From contig JAUCBN010000022.1 of NCBI GenBank assembly GCA_035048815.1, positions 17,650,501 to 17,714,500 on the forward strand: 64,000 nt of DNA, read 5' to 3'. Made by a program: the position numbers and the translations under genes. Of the stretch, positions 22,994 through 33,738 are shown piece after piece (the first letter of the stretch is position 1; each line of letters starts with the position of its first letter). The notes beneath the pieces are model-generated. The model searched no databases, was not told where the DNA came from, and worked only from the letters and a program-made list of their open reading frames with translations. Source of the stretch: Abelmoschus esculentus (lineage: Eukaryota > Streptophyta > Magnoliopsida > Malvales > Malvaceae).

Positions 22994-23739
22994 TCTTGAT
23001 CACTAAGGTATGCTACAACATGCCATAAAGACAAATGAACGAACACAAAACAAAAATATAACTGTGTCGTAAATAAAAAAAATAGAAATTCTTATTAAAA
23101 TAAAGCAAGAATAAATAATAAAAGAAATTTTAATTATTATATAAATATTAGCTTTTTGTTCCACGAGTTAATTAACTTCTTCAACGCACCATATGAGATA
23201 TAACTGATTAAATGAATACTACCATAAAGAAGAAATTTTAATTATTATATAAATATTATTATTGTCTTCGAATTATTTAAAAAATAAATTTTAGTTTGGA
23301 TATTCAAAATTTTAGATCGAATCAATGAATAATTGGATCATATATGTTATTTTTACACACCTCTAATAACTGGGAGACGAATTAATACACATTTAAACAT
23401 GAAATTAGAATAACTAGCAAAATTATGTTAAAAAGATATAATAATCAATTATGAGGTTAGGAGTTTGATTTTTAATGGATGGGAGAAACTTAAACCGTAC
23501 AGGATATACTAAGGAAGATGTGTGGTTGATAAGTGTTCACGTTTTTATTACTTTCCAATTTCCATTAGAAAGAAACAAAAAATGGCCTGGCAGATGTGAA
23601 GGAGAAAATTAAATACTAAGCCAATATTATATTAATAACCTTTTTTTTAATATTTTATTATAAATATATACCCAACCAACTTCATTTACAAAACTATACC
23701 ACTCTCAGAACACGTAAGCATAAATAGCTTTATGTGAAA

Positions 23740-23905
23740 AACGACTTCTGAAATCACTTCCTACACAAAACGATTTCAGGGTGAATTGACATCCCTTAGC
23801 ATTAAAACCCTAGATCCTAGAAATCGCTTTGCACACAAAGCAATTTCTTTTAAACAGTAATCGCTTTGTGTAAAAAGCGATTTTACCTTTTTTAATATAT
23901 TTTTA
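23740..23905. repeat. Cluster of AAATCGCTT hairpins
   Basis: Inverted words recur: agaaatcgctttg/caaagcaatttct (23818-23850) and taatcgctttgtg/aaagcgatttta (23856-23885), plus a half copy at 23750. In the second block copy (37783-37850) the first hairpin is perfect. More of these words lie at 24548-24625. Confidence 0.6.
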
Positions 23906-23949
23906 AATTTCTTATTTGAATCTTAAACGTAAATACCAAATATTACATA

Positions 23950-24290
23950 AGAAATATCTAAGCGATTGAGGAGTCGTCTGTTTTCTTGTCTTCGTAATCT
24001 GTAGACACGTCCGATGTTAAGTTTAGTTCTTTAATTTTCTGTTCCTCTTGATGTCGTCTTCTGTTGATAAGTTGTATAATTGCTTCTTCGTCTATTGAAT
24101 CTGTAGATCTTTCAACGTTGCTCGATGAATTAACTTCATCCCTAAATGTTACATAGATCTCGATATATTGATATCCAATATCTATGTAACCTCAAAACAT
24201 ATTACGAAGGTCTTTTGAAGTTAACAATTTCAATATGTAATGCGCTTCAGACCCTGGTTCATCAACTGATATTTTTGCTTCCAAATACAA
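23950..24290 (-). pseudogene. MULE N-terminal-like domain, decayed copy
   Basis: The minus strand matches the open frame at 37926-38258 (YLEAKISVDEPGSEAHYILK, LLTSKDLRNMF, YIDIGYQYIEIYVTF). The pattern of a DL..MF core followed by a beta strand ending IE-YV is that of the domain at the N-terminus of plant Mutator-like transposases. In this copy a TGA replaces the CGA arginine codon of the other copy right after DLRNMF (near 24192), a typical CpG decay. No zinc-finger or transposase core follows. The assignment is by pattern and is tentative. Confidence 0.4.
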
Positions 24291-24544
24291 GATTTCTCTT
24301 TTTGTAGACTTCTCAACCTCCGTCGATATTATGTCAGAGAACTATCGTATTTAATCTTGCTATTGAAAGATGCGTAAAGATATGTACCAGAAAAGAAACC
24401 AACACAAGAAAATCTAGCCATATATACAACTCTTTCTGAAAAAGTTTTGATTGATTGTTGATGCTGAAAATACAATCTGAAATTAGCAGGGAATCGAATT
24501 TTATATAGTGTATAGGTCGTTTTGCAGATGAAGCATTTTTTGAA

Positions 24545-24625
24545 TGGACATCGCTTCCCAAAAAGAGCGATTTCCATTCTAACACTTTAAGAAATCGCTT
24601 TTTGCATGAAGCGATTTCTTAAGTG
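24545..24625. repeat. Perfect AAGAAATCGCTT hairpin and relatives
   Basis: 24590-24622 folds as a 12-bp perfect inverted repeat, aagaaatcgctt and aagcgatttctt, around an 8-base loop. A weaker partner lies just before it at 24548-24575. In the paralogous block at 38568-38590 one base of the right arm is changed. Confidence 0.65.
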
Positions 24626-24639
24626 GTTTAAGGCTCCCT

Positions 24640-25210
24640 TCAGCTTTGAATCTAAAGCAATTTTAATCTCCAGTTTTACAAGTTTCTATCTTCTTCAATC
24701 AATTGTCACTTTGAATTTCAAAGAAAAAATCTCAAGAAGAATCAATGCTTTAGTTTATTACAATGGCCAGATGGTTGGAGATGCATATCTAGGTGTGGTC
24801 TTTCGGTCAACGAATATAGTTACAATCGAGCTCCCACAAAGATTAAGTTATAGGTCATTGATGAAGAGAGTATCGGATCATGTTTCGCATGTTGTAGGGT
24901 TGAAATTAGAGCCGTTAAAATATCGATTACCGACGTCGTTGGAGCTATTGTATTATACAATTTACCATGTGGTGGACAATGGCGATGTGAAATTGATGAT
25001 CGAATCGCACTTGCAATATTCTTTAGGAGGGTTGTTAGAGTTGTTAGCAATTTTTCTGATGATGATGTTATTGGCGTCCCAGATTGCTGACGTGCAAATT
25101 TTGAATTCGAACCGAATGTTTATAGTCCGACGGCGAATATAAGAGACAACTTTAACTTGTTATCAAAACATTATTCACAGAACGATGGTGATGTTGCATC
25201 ATCTTCGGTG
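24640..25210 (+). pseudogene. MULE transposase N-terminal domain fragment
   Basis: The plus-strand frame gives INALVYYNGQMVGDAYLGVV, FRSTNIVTIELPQRLSY, KYRLPTSLELLYYTIYHV and VDNGDVKLMIESHLQY. These match the N-terminal domain of plant Mutator-like proteins: YYNG-x(n)-G-V-F, then a YR-P segment, then D-x-DV--M. The frame then drifts: after the SLGG/LLEL region the coding text continues in another frame (FEFEPNVYSPTANIRDNFNL) up to a stop near 25225. A frameshift therefore lies near 25060. The SWIM zinc finger and DDE core are absent. Its upstream neighbour on the opposite strand may be a second domain of the same type, giving a divergent pair. Confidence 0.55.
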
Positions 25211-25514
25211 GAACACACTGCATAACATCTTCCTCGAGGTAATGCATCAAAACAAACTACAAAAAAGATATTATTTAAATTAAAAAAATTATATTAAGCT
25301 ATCTTAAAATATAATAATTAAAATGAAAGATAACAAATTCGCAAAAATTACCTCCCTTCCTTGTCAATCAATAGTCGAAAAGCTTGTTGGGTTGTCGGCA
25401 ATCCAACATGAGAAAATCGATGACACCACCTACCATTCATAAAATAAAATTATTATTAAAAAATATTAACAATATTAAAAAATATTAATATTAAACATTA
25501 TTAAACAATATCTC
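25211..25514. other. AT-rich spacer, no gene
   Basis: The spacer after the MULE-like fragment contains ATTAAAAAATATT-type simple sequence near 25440-25505. No gene features were seen. Confidence 0.5.
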
Positions 25515-26124
25515 TGAATGGTGATTTAAATAGTTACTTTTTAATTGCTAATTATCATATTCTCATGAATTTATCACTGCTAATTTGAGTGGATTTCGTA
25601 TCTTTTATGTGCAGTGACCTGTTTCTACAATCGGTGATTAAAAAGATAATTTCTGCATTTTTTTCACGACTAGAGGCATGAGCACGACGCCAGGCACGAC
25701 GAAATGTTGATGTGACAGTTTCTAGAAGACTCTAGAAGATTCTGGAGACAGTCCAGTCAGCGAAATCTGAGAAGATTCTGGAGGCGGTTCAGTAACAAGA
25801 TTTGAGAGGATATTTTGTTTTTAAATTTTAAACTCAAGAATTATCTATTAGCTTTTATTTTATTTTGAGTTAGTTTATTATTTTTAGGTTATTAGTAGCC
25901 TATAAATACCCTCTATGGGTAAGACTTTAGGGATCCATCATTCCATATTTGAACTCTTGTCTTGTTGCTTTTATTCTATAAAATTTATTTTCTTTATTTA
26001 TTTTTTTAAGTCTTTTTATATTTTGCAAAAATATGCTAAGTGTGATAATTGATATCATGCTTAGCTAAATTTCTTCAAGCCGAGAGCTAACAATAATTCA
26101 ATTTAATGCGTGAGAATTGAATAA
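25515..26124 (+). mobile_element. Truncated LTR of the 1.35-kb family, joined to JIP23 fragment
   Basis: It starts TGAATGGTGATTTAAATAG and matches the first ~610 bases of the LTR at 30133-31484, including the TATA box CCTATAAATACC (near 25901). The match ends after gcgtgagaattgaata at about 26124, where a JIP23-like exon begins. The 3' half of the LTR and its target duplication are missing. Confidence 0.75.
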
Positions 26125-26508
26125 GTACCATGAACACATTACCAAAGCACATATACCTTGTTATCCTGGTTAGAGCTATTAGTCCAGGCTTGCATCTAGT
26201 CACAGTCTTCACCGTCCTTGTTTTTCCCACGATAAACGACAGCTCCGGACGAGGTTTGGTTTCCGCTGTGCTAGAACACACCCTTCTGCCCATTTTCAAT
26301 GATTGGTTGGTATGGCATGAATCCAACATGATCAGACCAATTTTGGTAAGTGACCAGCATTAAGGTGAACCTGTGGCATTGTGAATGCTGCAAATTGTTG
26401 TAACTTCTCCATCGACTTGTTTCTCCATGAGTTTCTCCGCTTGTCTTGGATTAATTTGCTCTTGCTCTTGCTCTTGCACTTGCACTTGCAGGACACTTAC
26501 GCTCCCAT
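26125..26508 (-). pseudogene. JIP23-like gene fragment, frameshifted exon 1
   Basis: Read on the minus strand, the sequence gives INGSVSVLQVQVQEQEQEQ, then PRQAEKLMEKQVDGEVTTIC and SIHNATG, after which the frame breaks near 26365 by a deletion. Further on, in another frame, come the equivalents of PYPPIIENG and AVVYRGKNKDGED, and the exon 1 donor AACAAG|GTATATG. Compared with the copy at 33739-34376 it has one extra VQ pair in the glutamine-rich run. The left edge abuts a truncated LTR, and the right edge abuts another repeat at 26508 exactly where the coding homology of both copies ends. It cannot encode the protein. Confidence 0.75.
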
Positions 26509-27614
26509 TTATTTTGAGAAATTGAAGAATTAGAGGTTTAAAGTTTAGGGTTCAAAGTTAAGTGACCGAGGATTTGAAAAACTATATTTAAATTAAAAAA
26601 TTGAGAATTTTAAGAAAAATGTAGACATTATTTAAAAGTTAGGGTTAATTTAGAAAATTAGGGATTTTGTTAAAAATTAGGGTTTGAAATTAAAATAATT
26701 TGGGTTTATTTTGAAAAACAATGGAGTAGTCATCGGCCGCTTTGGTAGGCTGGACACCGTTAAAACATATATCTTAGTCCGTAGAACCAAAAAGTAGGTG
26801 GGAAACGGCACCACTTGTGTAACAACCCTCTCTTTTAAGATAATGTTATAAGTATATGGTTTAGATTTAAAAATATAATGGTAAAAAATAGTGGAAATGG
26901 CTGAAAAAATGGTGGGTCGTTAAAAATTATTTTGATGTAAAAATTGGGAAATTATTTTATTTCGAGAAATTGGTGAATTAGAGGTTTAAAGTTTAGGCTT
27001 CAAAGTTAAGTAATTGAGGCTTTGAAAAAATATATTTAAATTAGAAAATTGAGAATTTAAAGAAAAATGTGGACTTTATTGAAAAGTTAGGGTTTAATTT
27101 AGAAAATTAGGGATTCGATTTAAAATTATGGTTTGAAAGTAAAATAATTTGGGTTTATTTGAAAATAAAAACGTAGATTTATTTTGAAAAAAAATGGAGT
27201 AGCCACCTGCCACTTTAGTAGGCCGAACACCGTTAAAACCAGAGATTCTAAAAAATGGATTCGGAAGTTGGTTATAGATGGGATATGATAATACCCCACA
27301 CCGTCCAAAAATTGGTACCTAATCGAATATATTTTACCCTAAATTGGAAATTTGCATGTTCAATTTTTTATTGATTTATTATTTGTTTAAGAATAAGAAT
27401 AGATTTTAAAGACCTCAATATTCGGAGGCAAGCGTGCGAACCGCCACCACTACGATTGATACCGGTCTCGCTTACGACCAGATTTTGAGATACCACATTT
27501 TATGTCATTAATTAGATGTCACATGTTAAGCAAAAATACTAACATAAATAGATATAAAGAAATTTGACATAAAGATAAATTTAACCCTTAATGTTTATAG
27601 TTTTTTATCATTTT
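26509..27614. repeat. Dispersed repeat with an internal tandem duplication and MULE empty site
   Basis: 26510-26780 and 26945-27245 are two copies of the same ~280-bp sequence (gagaaattg...gtttaaagttta...). 26813-26935 matches the left flank of the MULEs at 15855 and 60686, and the uninterrupted AAATTATTT is at 26924-26932. 27245-27614 matches 62290-62666. A further relative is at 57703-57990. No gene is present. Confidence 0.75.
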
Positions 27615-28247
27615 TGTAACCCCCTAGACCGGCCTATGCGGAAAGTCCGACCTAAAGTAGTTACATTTTTTTTCCAAACGAACATAAAACAAATACAAGT
27701 TTAACCAAAAATCAAGATATCTTGTAAAGACGATAATTCTATCAAAATCATGATTTCAACCATAATCCATATAATCATAGTAACTGTAAATCTCGAAAGT
27801 AATATGCGTTCAAAATATTGTTCGTAAAATAATCCATATCATCGTAATAAAACGTAATGGGTTAAAATCATCCTATAACAAAATATAGGCATAACAGTGG
27901 CGAAATAGGCACATGTCACCATGATTAAAAAAAAAACCCGGGAAATATAAACGTTACATCAAAAGATAGTCTGGGAGGTGTAGATCCTCCGAGTGCCGAA
28001 ATCCGGGATGCCTATCTACGGTTATCTGAAAGGGGGAAGAAAACAAGAATGAGCTATGGAGCCTAGTGTGTTCCAGCAGTGCATAAATAAATCACAGGTA
28101 AAACAATATACAATGATATCAGAAAAACAAAGCATGAGATGCATGGCATGATATTCTACCCCCAACCGATCTCCAGGATACGATTCCCCAAAACAGTATC
28201 TAGTACAGGCATTAACCTAAGCCCAAAGGGGCGAAGGTACCGTAAAC

Positions 28248-28340
28248 AGGACGGAATTACCCCGGCTATAACACGGGAACCGATATCAGGACGGAATTAC
28301 CCCAACCGTAGCTAGGAACCGTAACAGGTCGGAATTACCA
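28248..28340. repeat. Three tandem ~38-bp units
   Basis: The word ggacggaattaccccggcta recurs as ggacggaattaccccaaccg and ggtcggaattacc, each followed by a gggaaccg/aggaaccg word. The units lie inside the 2.4-kb LTR. Confidence 0.65.
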
Positions 28341-29067
28341 GCTGGATCAAGGTTGAACCGAATAACAGGCAATACTCATCATCCCCAAACCTAAAGTGAC
28401 AGGCATGCAGTAATAACAGGTATAATGATGGCAGTGACAATATTTATTCAGATATCATGTAATGCTAAATCAGGACATGTCATGTATAATATATCAAGCA
28501 TATAGCAAAACAGAATGTGATCAAGTTCAACATGTGTGTCAAGGTAAAGTCCAGAGATAGTCAAGTGTATATGCTTGGTTTGTGAAAACAGAAAAACAAT
28601 GATACACAATATATATAGCACGTAAGGGCACACACCTCAAAAGAGTAGAAGCACACAGGTGGTCTACTGGGCGGCTGAGCCTCGCTTTGCAGCAGTACTG
28701 GACCCTATAGGTACACGATAAGGTTTTATATCAATACAGAAATCTAGATACTGGATTTATTCACTAGAGATGAGAAAACATACGAGTCACGATCGGATCA
28801 CGAGTCGGGTCGAACCGGGAGGAACCAGGCTGGGTCGGTACTCGATCGGGAGGATTATGAGATCCTACAAGTAGACAGGTATCGATGTCAGACCCAGATT
28901 AAAACTCTGAACTTAACTTAACTTAGAAGAAAAGTTTGACTCAAGACTTTAAAGTCCAATTTGGAGGCTTTCGGGATTGAATTTCGAAAAACGGACATCA
29001 CGGATGGACTCAGGATGTCGAAAAACATAAAATAGGGGTTTTTGAAAATTTTGACTTTTTGGTCAAA

Positions 29068-29215
29068 GTCAACGCTGACATCAACAAAGTCAACGCTAAC
29101 GTCAGCTGCCACGTCAGCAGTCAGCTGCCACGTCAGCAGACACGTCAGCAGCCACGTCAGCAGTCAACGCTGACGTCAGCAGCCACGTCAGCAGTCAACG
29201 CTGACGTCATTGGTC
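29068..29215. repeat. Minisatellite of CCACGTCAGCAG and GTCAACGCTGACGTCA units
   Basis: Units of about 12 bp (ccacgtcagcag) and 20 bp (gtcaacgctgacgtcagcag) alternate in at least eight partial copies. Two perfect TGACGTCA palindromes are at 29171-29178 and 29202-29209, with several CACGTCA words. Such ACGT-core words are known binding sites of plant bZIP factors; binding here is inference. Confidence 0.75.
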
Positions 29216-29931
29216 AACGGGTCGGGTCGGTCAACGGGTTAGACCAGTTCGGTTTAACTCGGGTTGACCGGTTTAGACCGGCAGGCTCCCGGAAGCCATC
29301 CACGGTGGCCGGAAATCGCCCGTGACGGCGCGTGGAGCCTACGCGCGGCCTAAAACGGACGGAAACACCTCTCCAGTCTCGGAAATGCACCGAAAACAAC
29401 CCCAAAACACATTTTTGCCCAAGATTAAACCAGAAACAGCTTTAAATGGTGATAAACTCACCTTGAACCGAAATTGTCGCGGTTCTCCGGCGGCGAACGA
29501 CAGCGGTTGGGGAGGGGTTTTGCTCGCCCGAGGACGCCGAGCAAGGGGGAGCGGTCGACGCGCCGGATAGACGTCAACGGTGGCCGGAATCAAGCGAAAA
29601 AGAAAGGGGCTTAACCCTAACCTCCGGCAAAACTTCCAGCCTCGATTCGTGGCGGAGACGACGACGGGCGCGCGCGTCGGGTGAGGGGTTCGGCTCAGGG
29701 TGCGACGGCGAGCACTCCGGTGGTGGCGGTGCACGGCACGACGCGGCGATGGATAAGTTAGGCGGCGGCCGGAGTGTGGTGAGGGAGAGAATTGTTCGAA
29801 TGGTCTGGGTATACTTTTTTTGATCTCAAATGGTTCTAACCTGAACCAACAGATGTATTCGAATCTAATAATATTATTATTACCCGATATAAGGTTAAGT
29901 TATAGGCAAGCGGTCGCAGAAATAAACTTAA

Positions 29932-30004
29932 GAGCTGCTTAGCTCAGTTGGTTAGATCATGGTTTAAAGGACTAAAGGTTGTGGGTTCGAAACCCCACAA
30001 CCAC
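29932..30004 (+). other. tRNA-like sequence near the LTR end
   Basis: The sequence TTAGCTCAGTTGGTTAGATC supplies a good pol III A box (29939-29951), and GGTTCGAAACC (29984-29994) a good B box, at tRNA-like spacing. T runs follow at 30007-30018. The 3' side forms a 9-bp stem, GGTTGTGGG with CCCACAACC, longer than a T arm, and the presumed acceptor halves do not pair. It is therefore a tRNA-derived or tRNA-mimic segment, not a functional tRNA. Confidence 0.45.
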
Positions 30005-30132
30005 ACTTTTCTCTTTTTTCTTTCTTTTTGATTTCGGGTGTTACAATTTTGGCCCTCATTTTTTATTTGGGATAAATTTAGCACTTAACCTAAGTTTTTT
30101 TGAAGAATATCTCACTTTTTAACTGCCATGAT

Positions 30133-31484
30133 TGATTGGTATTTTAAACAGTTATTTTTTAATTGCTAATTATCCTATTCTCATGAATTTTTCACTGCTA
30201 GTTTAAGTGTATTTCGTTTATTATGTGCAGTGAACTGTTTACCATAATTAGTGATTAAAAAGAAAATTTCAGCATTTTCCGAGACTGGAGACGAGTGCAT
30301 GACGTCGGGCATGACGCCGGGATGACGTGGCTGTTTCTAGAAGACTCGAGAAGATTCTGGAGGCAATTCAGTCAGCGAAATCTAAGATAATTCTGGATGC
30401 GATTCAGCTAGCAAAATTTGAGAAGATCTCTAGGATAAGATATATTGTTTTTAAATTTTAAACTCAAGAATTATCTTTTATCTTTTATTTTATTTTGAGT
30501 TAGTTTGTTATTTTTAAGTTATTAGTAGCCTATAAATACCTTTCATGGGTAAGGCTTTAGGAACCACTTTGTCTTTGAACTCTTGTCTTGTTTCTTTGTT
30601 ATTCCATCAAATTTCTTTTTCTTCCCTTACTTTAAGTTTTTTTATATTTTACAAAAATATACTAAGTATGATAATTGATATCATGTTTAGCTAATTTCTT
30701 TTAAACCGAAAGCTAGCAATGAATCAATTCGATGCGTGAGAATTGAATAGCACTTATTTTCCTTCGGAATACATTCTTATTTTTTGTTTTATTAGTTTGA
30801 CAATCGATCTTACTTACGAAATCAAAGCATTTCCAAACCAAAAAGAACTCGTTGGTCTGGATGTTGTTTTAATGTATAGTGGGAGGAAGGATCTTCCTTT
30901 GGCGATTTAACTTCCTATGAACACACTTAGCGGCAGTCCTCTAAGGAAAAATGAGATCGGATTCGATTCTCGATGAGATAACATAATCTGAGTTGGGCCT
31001 TTCCAGTACTTAGTCTGATTATTTTAACGATAATAGTTATAGTTAATCCACTTAAGAATCATCTTTCAAATATAAGCTTAGGAAGATTGATTATAAGAGA
31101 GAAAAGCAAGTTACATGGGTTCGTCCTTGTAGACTGTAATCGACATGAATCCTGGAGTAAAAATCCATTTCAATGATCGATAGAATTGAAACAAAGCTAA
31201 CTCGAGGCAATTTCTTCATTGTCATTTTCAACTACTATTTCTTCATCTCAATCTTTATTTTTACTTTTAATTTGTTTACTTTAGTTTCATTATTTTTCAT
31301 TACAATCTCATCAAACCTCCCCTTTAATTAATTGTTTGCAGCATCCTGGACTAGAATCAATACAGAATTACATTAGAAATTACAAATTCTCTGTGGATCG
31401 ACGACCCTCTTTACTATACTATTCTTTTACTTATTTAATTTAAAGAGGGTTATTTTATTTTGACGAGTAAAACGACGCTTGTCA
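30133..31484 (+). mobile_element. Solo LTR (1352 bp), target duplication ATGAT
   Basis: The ends are TGATTGGTATTTTAAACAG (30133) and ACGACGCTTGTCA (31484). ATGAT flanks both sides (30128-30132 and 31485-31489). The TATA box CCTATAAATACC lies near 30529. The matching locus at 62742-62757 lacks the insertion. Further members are at 48417-49756 (inverted, complete) and 25515-26124 (truncated). There is no internal region, so it is a solo LTR; the lineage is unknown. Confidence 0.85.
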
Positions 31485-32755
31485 ATGATAAAAAAATTTA
31501 ATGATAATGACATATAGTAAACATGTGAAAATATATTTTAAAATATATGACATCTAACCTATCAAATATATACATATGGGATATAATTTTTTTTCTAATA
31601 TAATATAAAATAATTAAAATTTAATTAAAATATTAAAACTTAATTAAATCTAAAATATTTTGGCTATTAAACCATAAATAAATTTATTACTCTATTTTTT
31701 ATATAATTTTGAGTTTTTTTAGATTTAAATAAAATTCAAAACCTAAATTAAACCTCAAATTTACTATTTTTAATTTAGATTAAACACTAAAATACCTAAA
31801 TTCTAAACTAAAATAATAACAACGCAATTAATTAGTATCAAAATACCCTACCTTTGATTTATCGATAGCAATATTTACAAAATTCTTATTTTTCAGATTG
31901 TATTCATATATTTTAGATAAATTTCGATTCTATTAATTTATAGTTGAGAATTTTTAGTATACCTTGGTTTTAGATTTAATTAATTTTTAATATTTTATTT
32001 AAATTTTAATTGTTTGATATCTTATATTAGAATAAAAGCATATTCTACGTGTATGTATTTGATAGCTTAGATTTCATTTCATTTAAAATATATTATCATA
32101 TGTTATCTTCGTTAAATTTTTAACGGTCTAATTATTATGTTAGTTAAAAATGAGATATTTATCAAAAAAAAAAGGTTAAGAGCTAAATTTAGCTCAAAAA
32201 AGAATGATGGCCAAAATAATAAAAATTCTAAACGTTGAGGGTTAAAATAATCTTTATACCCAAGAGATTTAAAGTACAAAATTTAAATTACATGAGAAGT
32301 GAATTGCACAAATTAAATAAATAAAAAACGAAAAGATTAATAGGTAGAAAATAAAATACGAGAAATAAAAATAGTAGATGTTATATATTTACACAAAATG
32401 GACCGTTAATAATACGGATCATTTTCCATTGCGGATCACCGTAAAACCGATATTGAACCAATAAGTAATAATATGAATATGATAATATAAATAAATCTAA
32501 ATATTATAACATTTATACACACGACGAATAAACAACATATAAAAATAACATACAACACTTATAATGATATAATATAAGGTAAAACATAAATAACATGATA
32601 TATAAAAAACATGAATAAATATTATGTAAGTATAAACAAAAGATGTAATAACATATGTACACTAGTAACAAATAAAACACGTATTAAAATATGAATAAAT
32701 AAATTCAAGAGCCGATTTGAGATAAAGTTAAACCGAAATGGGTGAAATTAAAAGG
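31485..32755. repeat. AT-rich duplicated block, no gene
   Basis: This matches 62758-64000, and 32320-32755 also matches 46612-47255. It includes a recognisable ccgttaataatacggatcat motif (32403). No coding frame with family features was seen. Confidence 0.7.
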
Positions 32756-33060
32756 TTAAAAATATACAAAATGAATAAAATGCATAAATAAAAACATAAT
32801 AGAAATAAAGACAAATATATACACATCAAGATGTGTGGTTAATAGTGTTTTCACGTTTTTATTTCCCATGAGAAGGAAACAAAAAGTGGTCTGGTTAGTA
32901 TTTATTAAGGACAAATATATATAAAACAAATAATATGTATAAATAAAAACATAGTACAATAAAGACAAATATATATACATCAAGAATAAAAATAAAGACA
33001 AATATATACATCAAGATGTGTGGTTGATAGTGTTTTCACGTTTTTATTACTTTCCAAGAG
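32756..33060. repeat. Tandem ~185-bp repeat, second pair
   Basis: The two units match those at 21230-21590. The conserved core is catcaagatgtgtggtt followed by ttttcacgttttta. Confidence 0.65.
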
Positions 33061-33738
33061 AAAGAAACAAACAGTGGGCCTGCAAATGTGGAGGAAACAA
33101 TTAAACCTTACTGAGGCTAGACATTACTGATATTTGTTCTACATTAAATTCTCAATCATTAGATATTGATCACTCAATTACTATACTGACATTATTGGTG
33201 TTTGAACCTGCGAATAAGTGATCAAATCGATCTCGTAATTAATCTAAAATGTGGTCGTTTAACTATGATAAAATAAAAAAAAATTGTGTTTGTATTCAAG
33301 GGTATCGAATGAATGAATGAACTTTATCTCCTTCCTCCAATTTTTTGTTTTACCGTCTCTCATTACTCTTTTATCTTCTCCCTTAGTTTAAATTTGTTCC
33401 GTTACATTTCCATAGCCACATCTTGGTTTCAAACATTCTTAGACAGTCTCTCATCTAGGGGTGCTTAACGAGTTGAGCAGTTCGAATTCAACTCGGTTAA
33501 AATTTGATAAATATTTAATTCGGATTAGTTCGTCTCAATACCTTAACAAGTTCCATCCACGTTGAAAAACAATCTGAATCTGATCCAGACTTATTACACA
33601 TGAACTGTTATAGTACTAACGCACTGCACGTCTTGGTACACCACACGACATTTATTACATAATCATAGCATAATATATGAGTTTTGATGGACTCGAATCG
33701 GATTGGATGTCTGTCTGGCGTAGACGAAGCACAATATC
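33061..33738. repeat. 3' flank of the JIP23-like gene
   Basis: This flank family recurs at 5104-5455, 7147-7560, 39420-39840 and 59880-60100. It contains the AT-rich downstream sequence of the gene on the minus strand. No other gene was seen. Confidence 0.6.

Larger units (their letters stand above)
21624..24713. repeat. 3.1-kb segmental duplication, copy 1
   Basis: This matches 35466-38676 over its whole length with scattered substitutions and small indels. It includes a MITE-like element, hairpin motifs and a decayed MULE-type domain, listed separately. The two copies diverge abruptly after caattgtcac: here the sequence continues into a MULE-like frame, in the other copy into the 38678 block. 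Confidence 0.8.
27615..30045. mobile_element. 2.4-kb solo LTR-like element, target duplication ATTTT
   Basis: The ends are TGTAACCCCC (27615) and GGGTGTTACA (30045). ATTTT lies on both sides (27610-27614 and 30046-30050), and the empty site is in this window at 62667-62671. It holds no protein domains. The right third (29060-29800) is GC-rich compared with everything around it, and its long frames on both strands have no family features. It contains a 38-bp tandem array, a TGACGTCA minisatellite and a tRNA-like segment, each listed separately. TGTAAC...GTTACA ends and a length above 2 kb fit LTRs of Del/Tekay-type gypsy elements. Confidence 0.8.

Noticed and set aside
29059..29734. Several long GC-rich frames on both strands
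   Set aside because: They overlap each other inside the 2.4-kb LTR and reflect base composition and the minisatellite.
29932..30004. Functional tRNA gene
   Set aside because: A and B boxes are good, but the acceptor stem does not pair and the T arm is over-extended.
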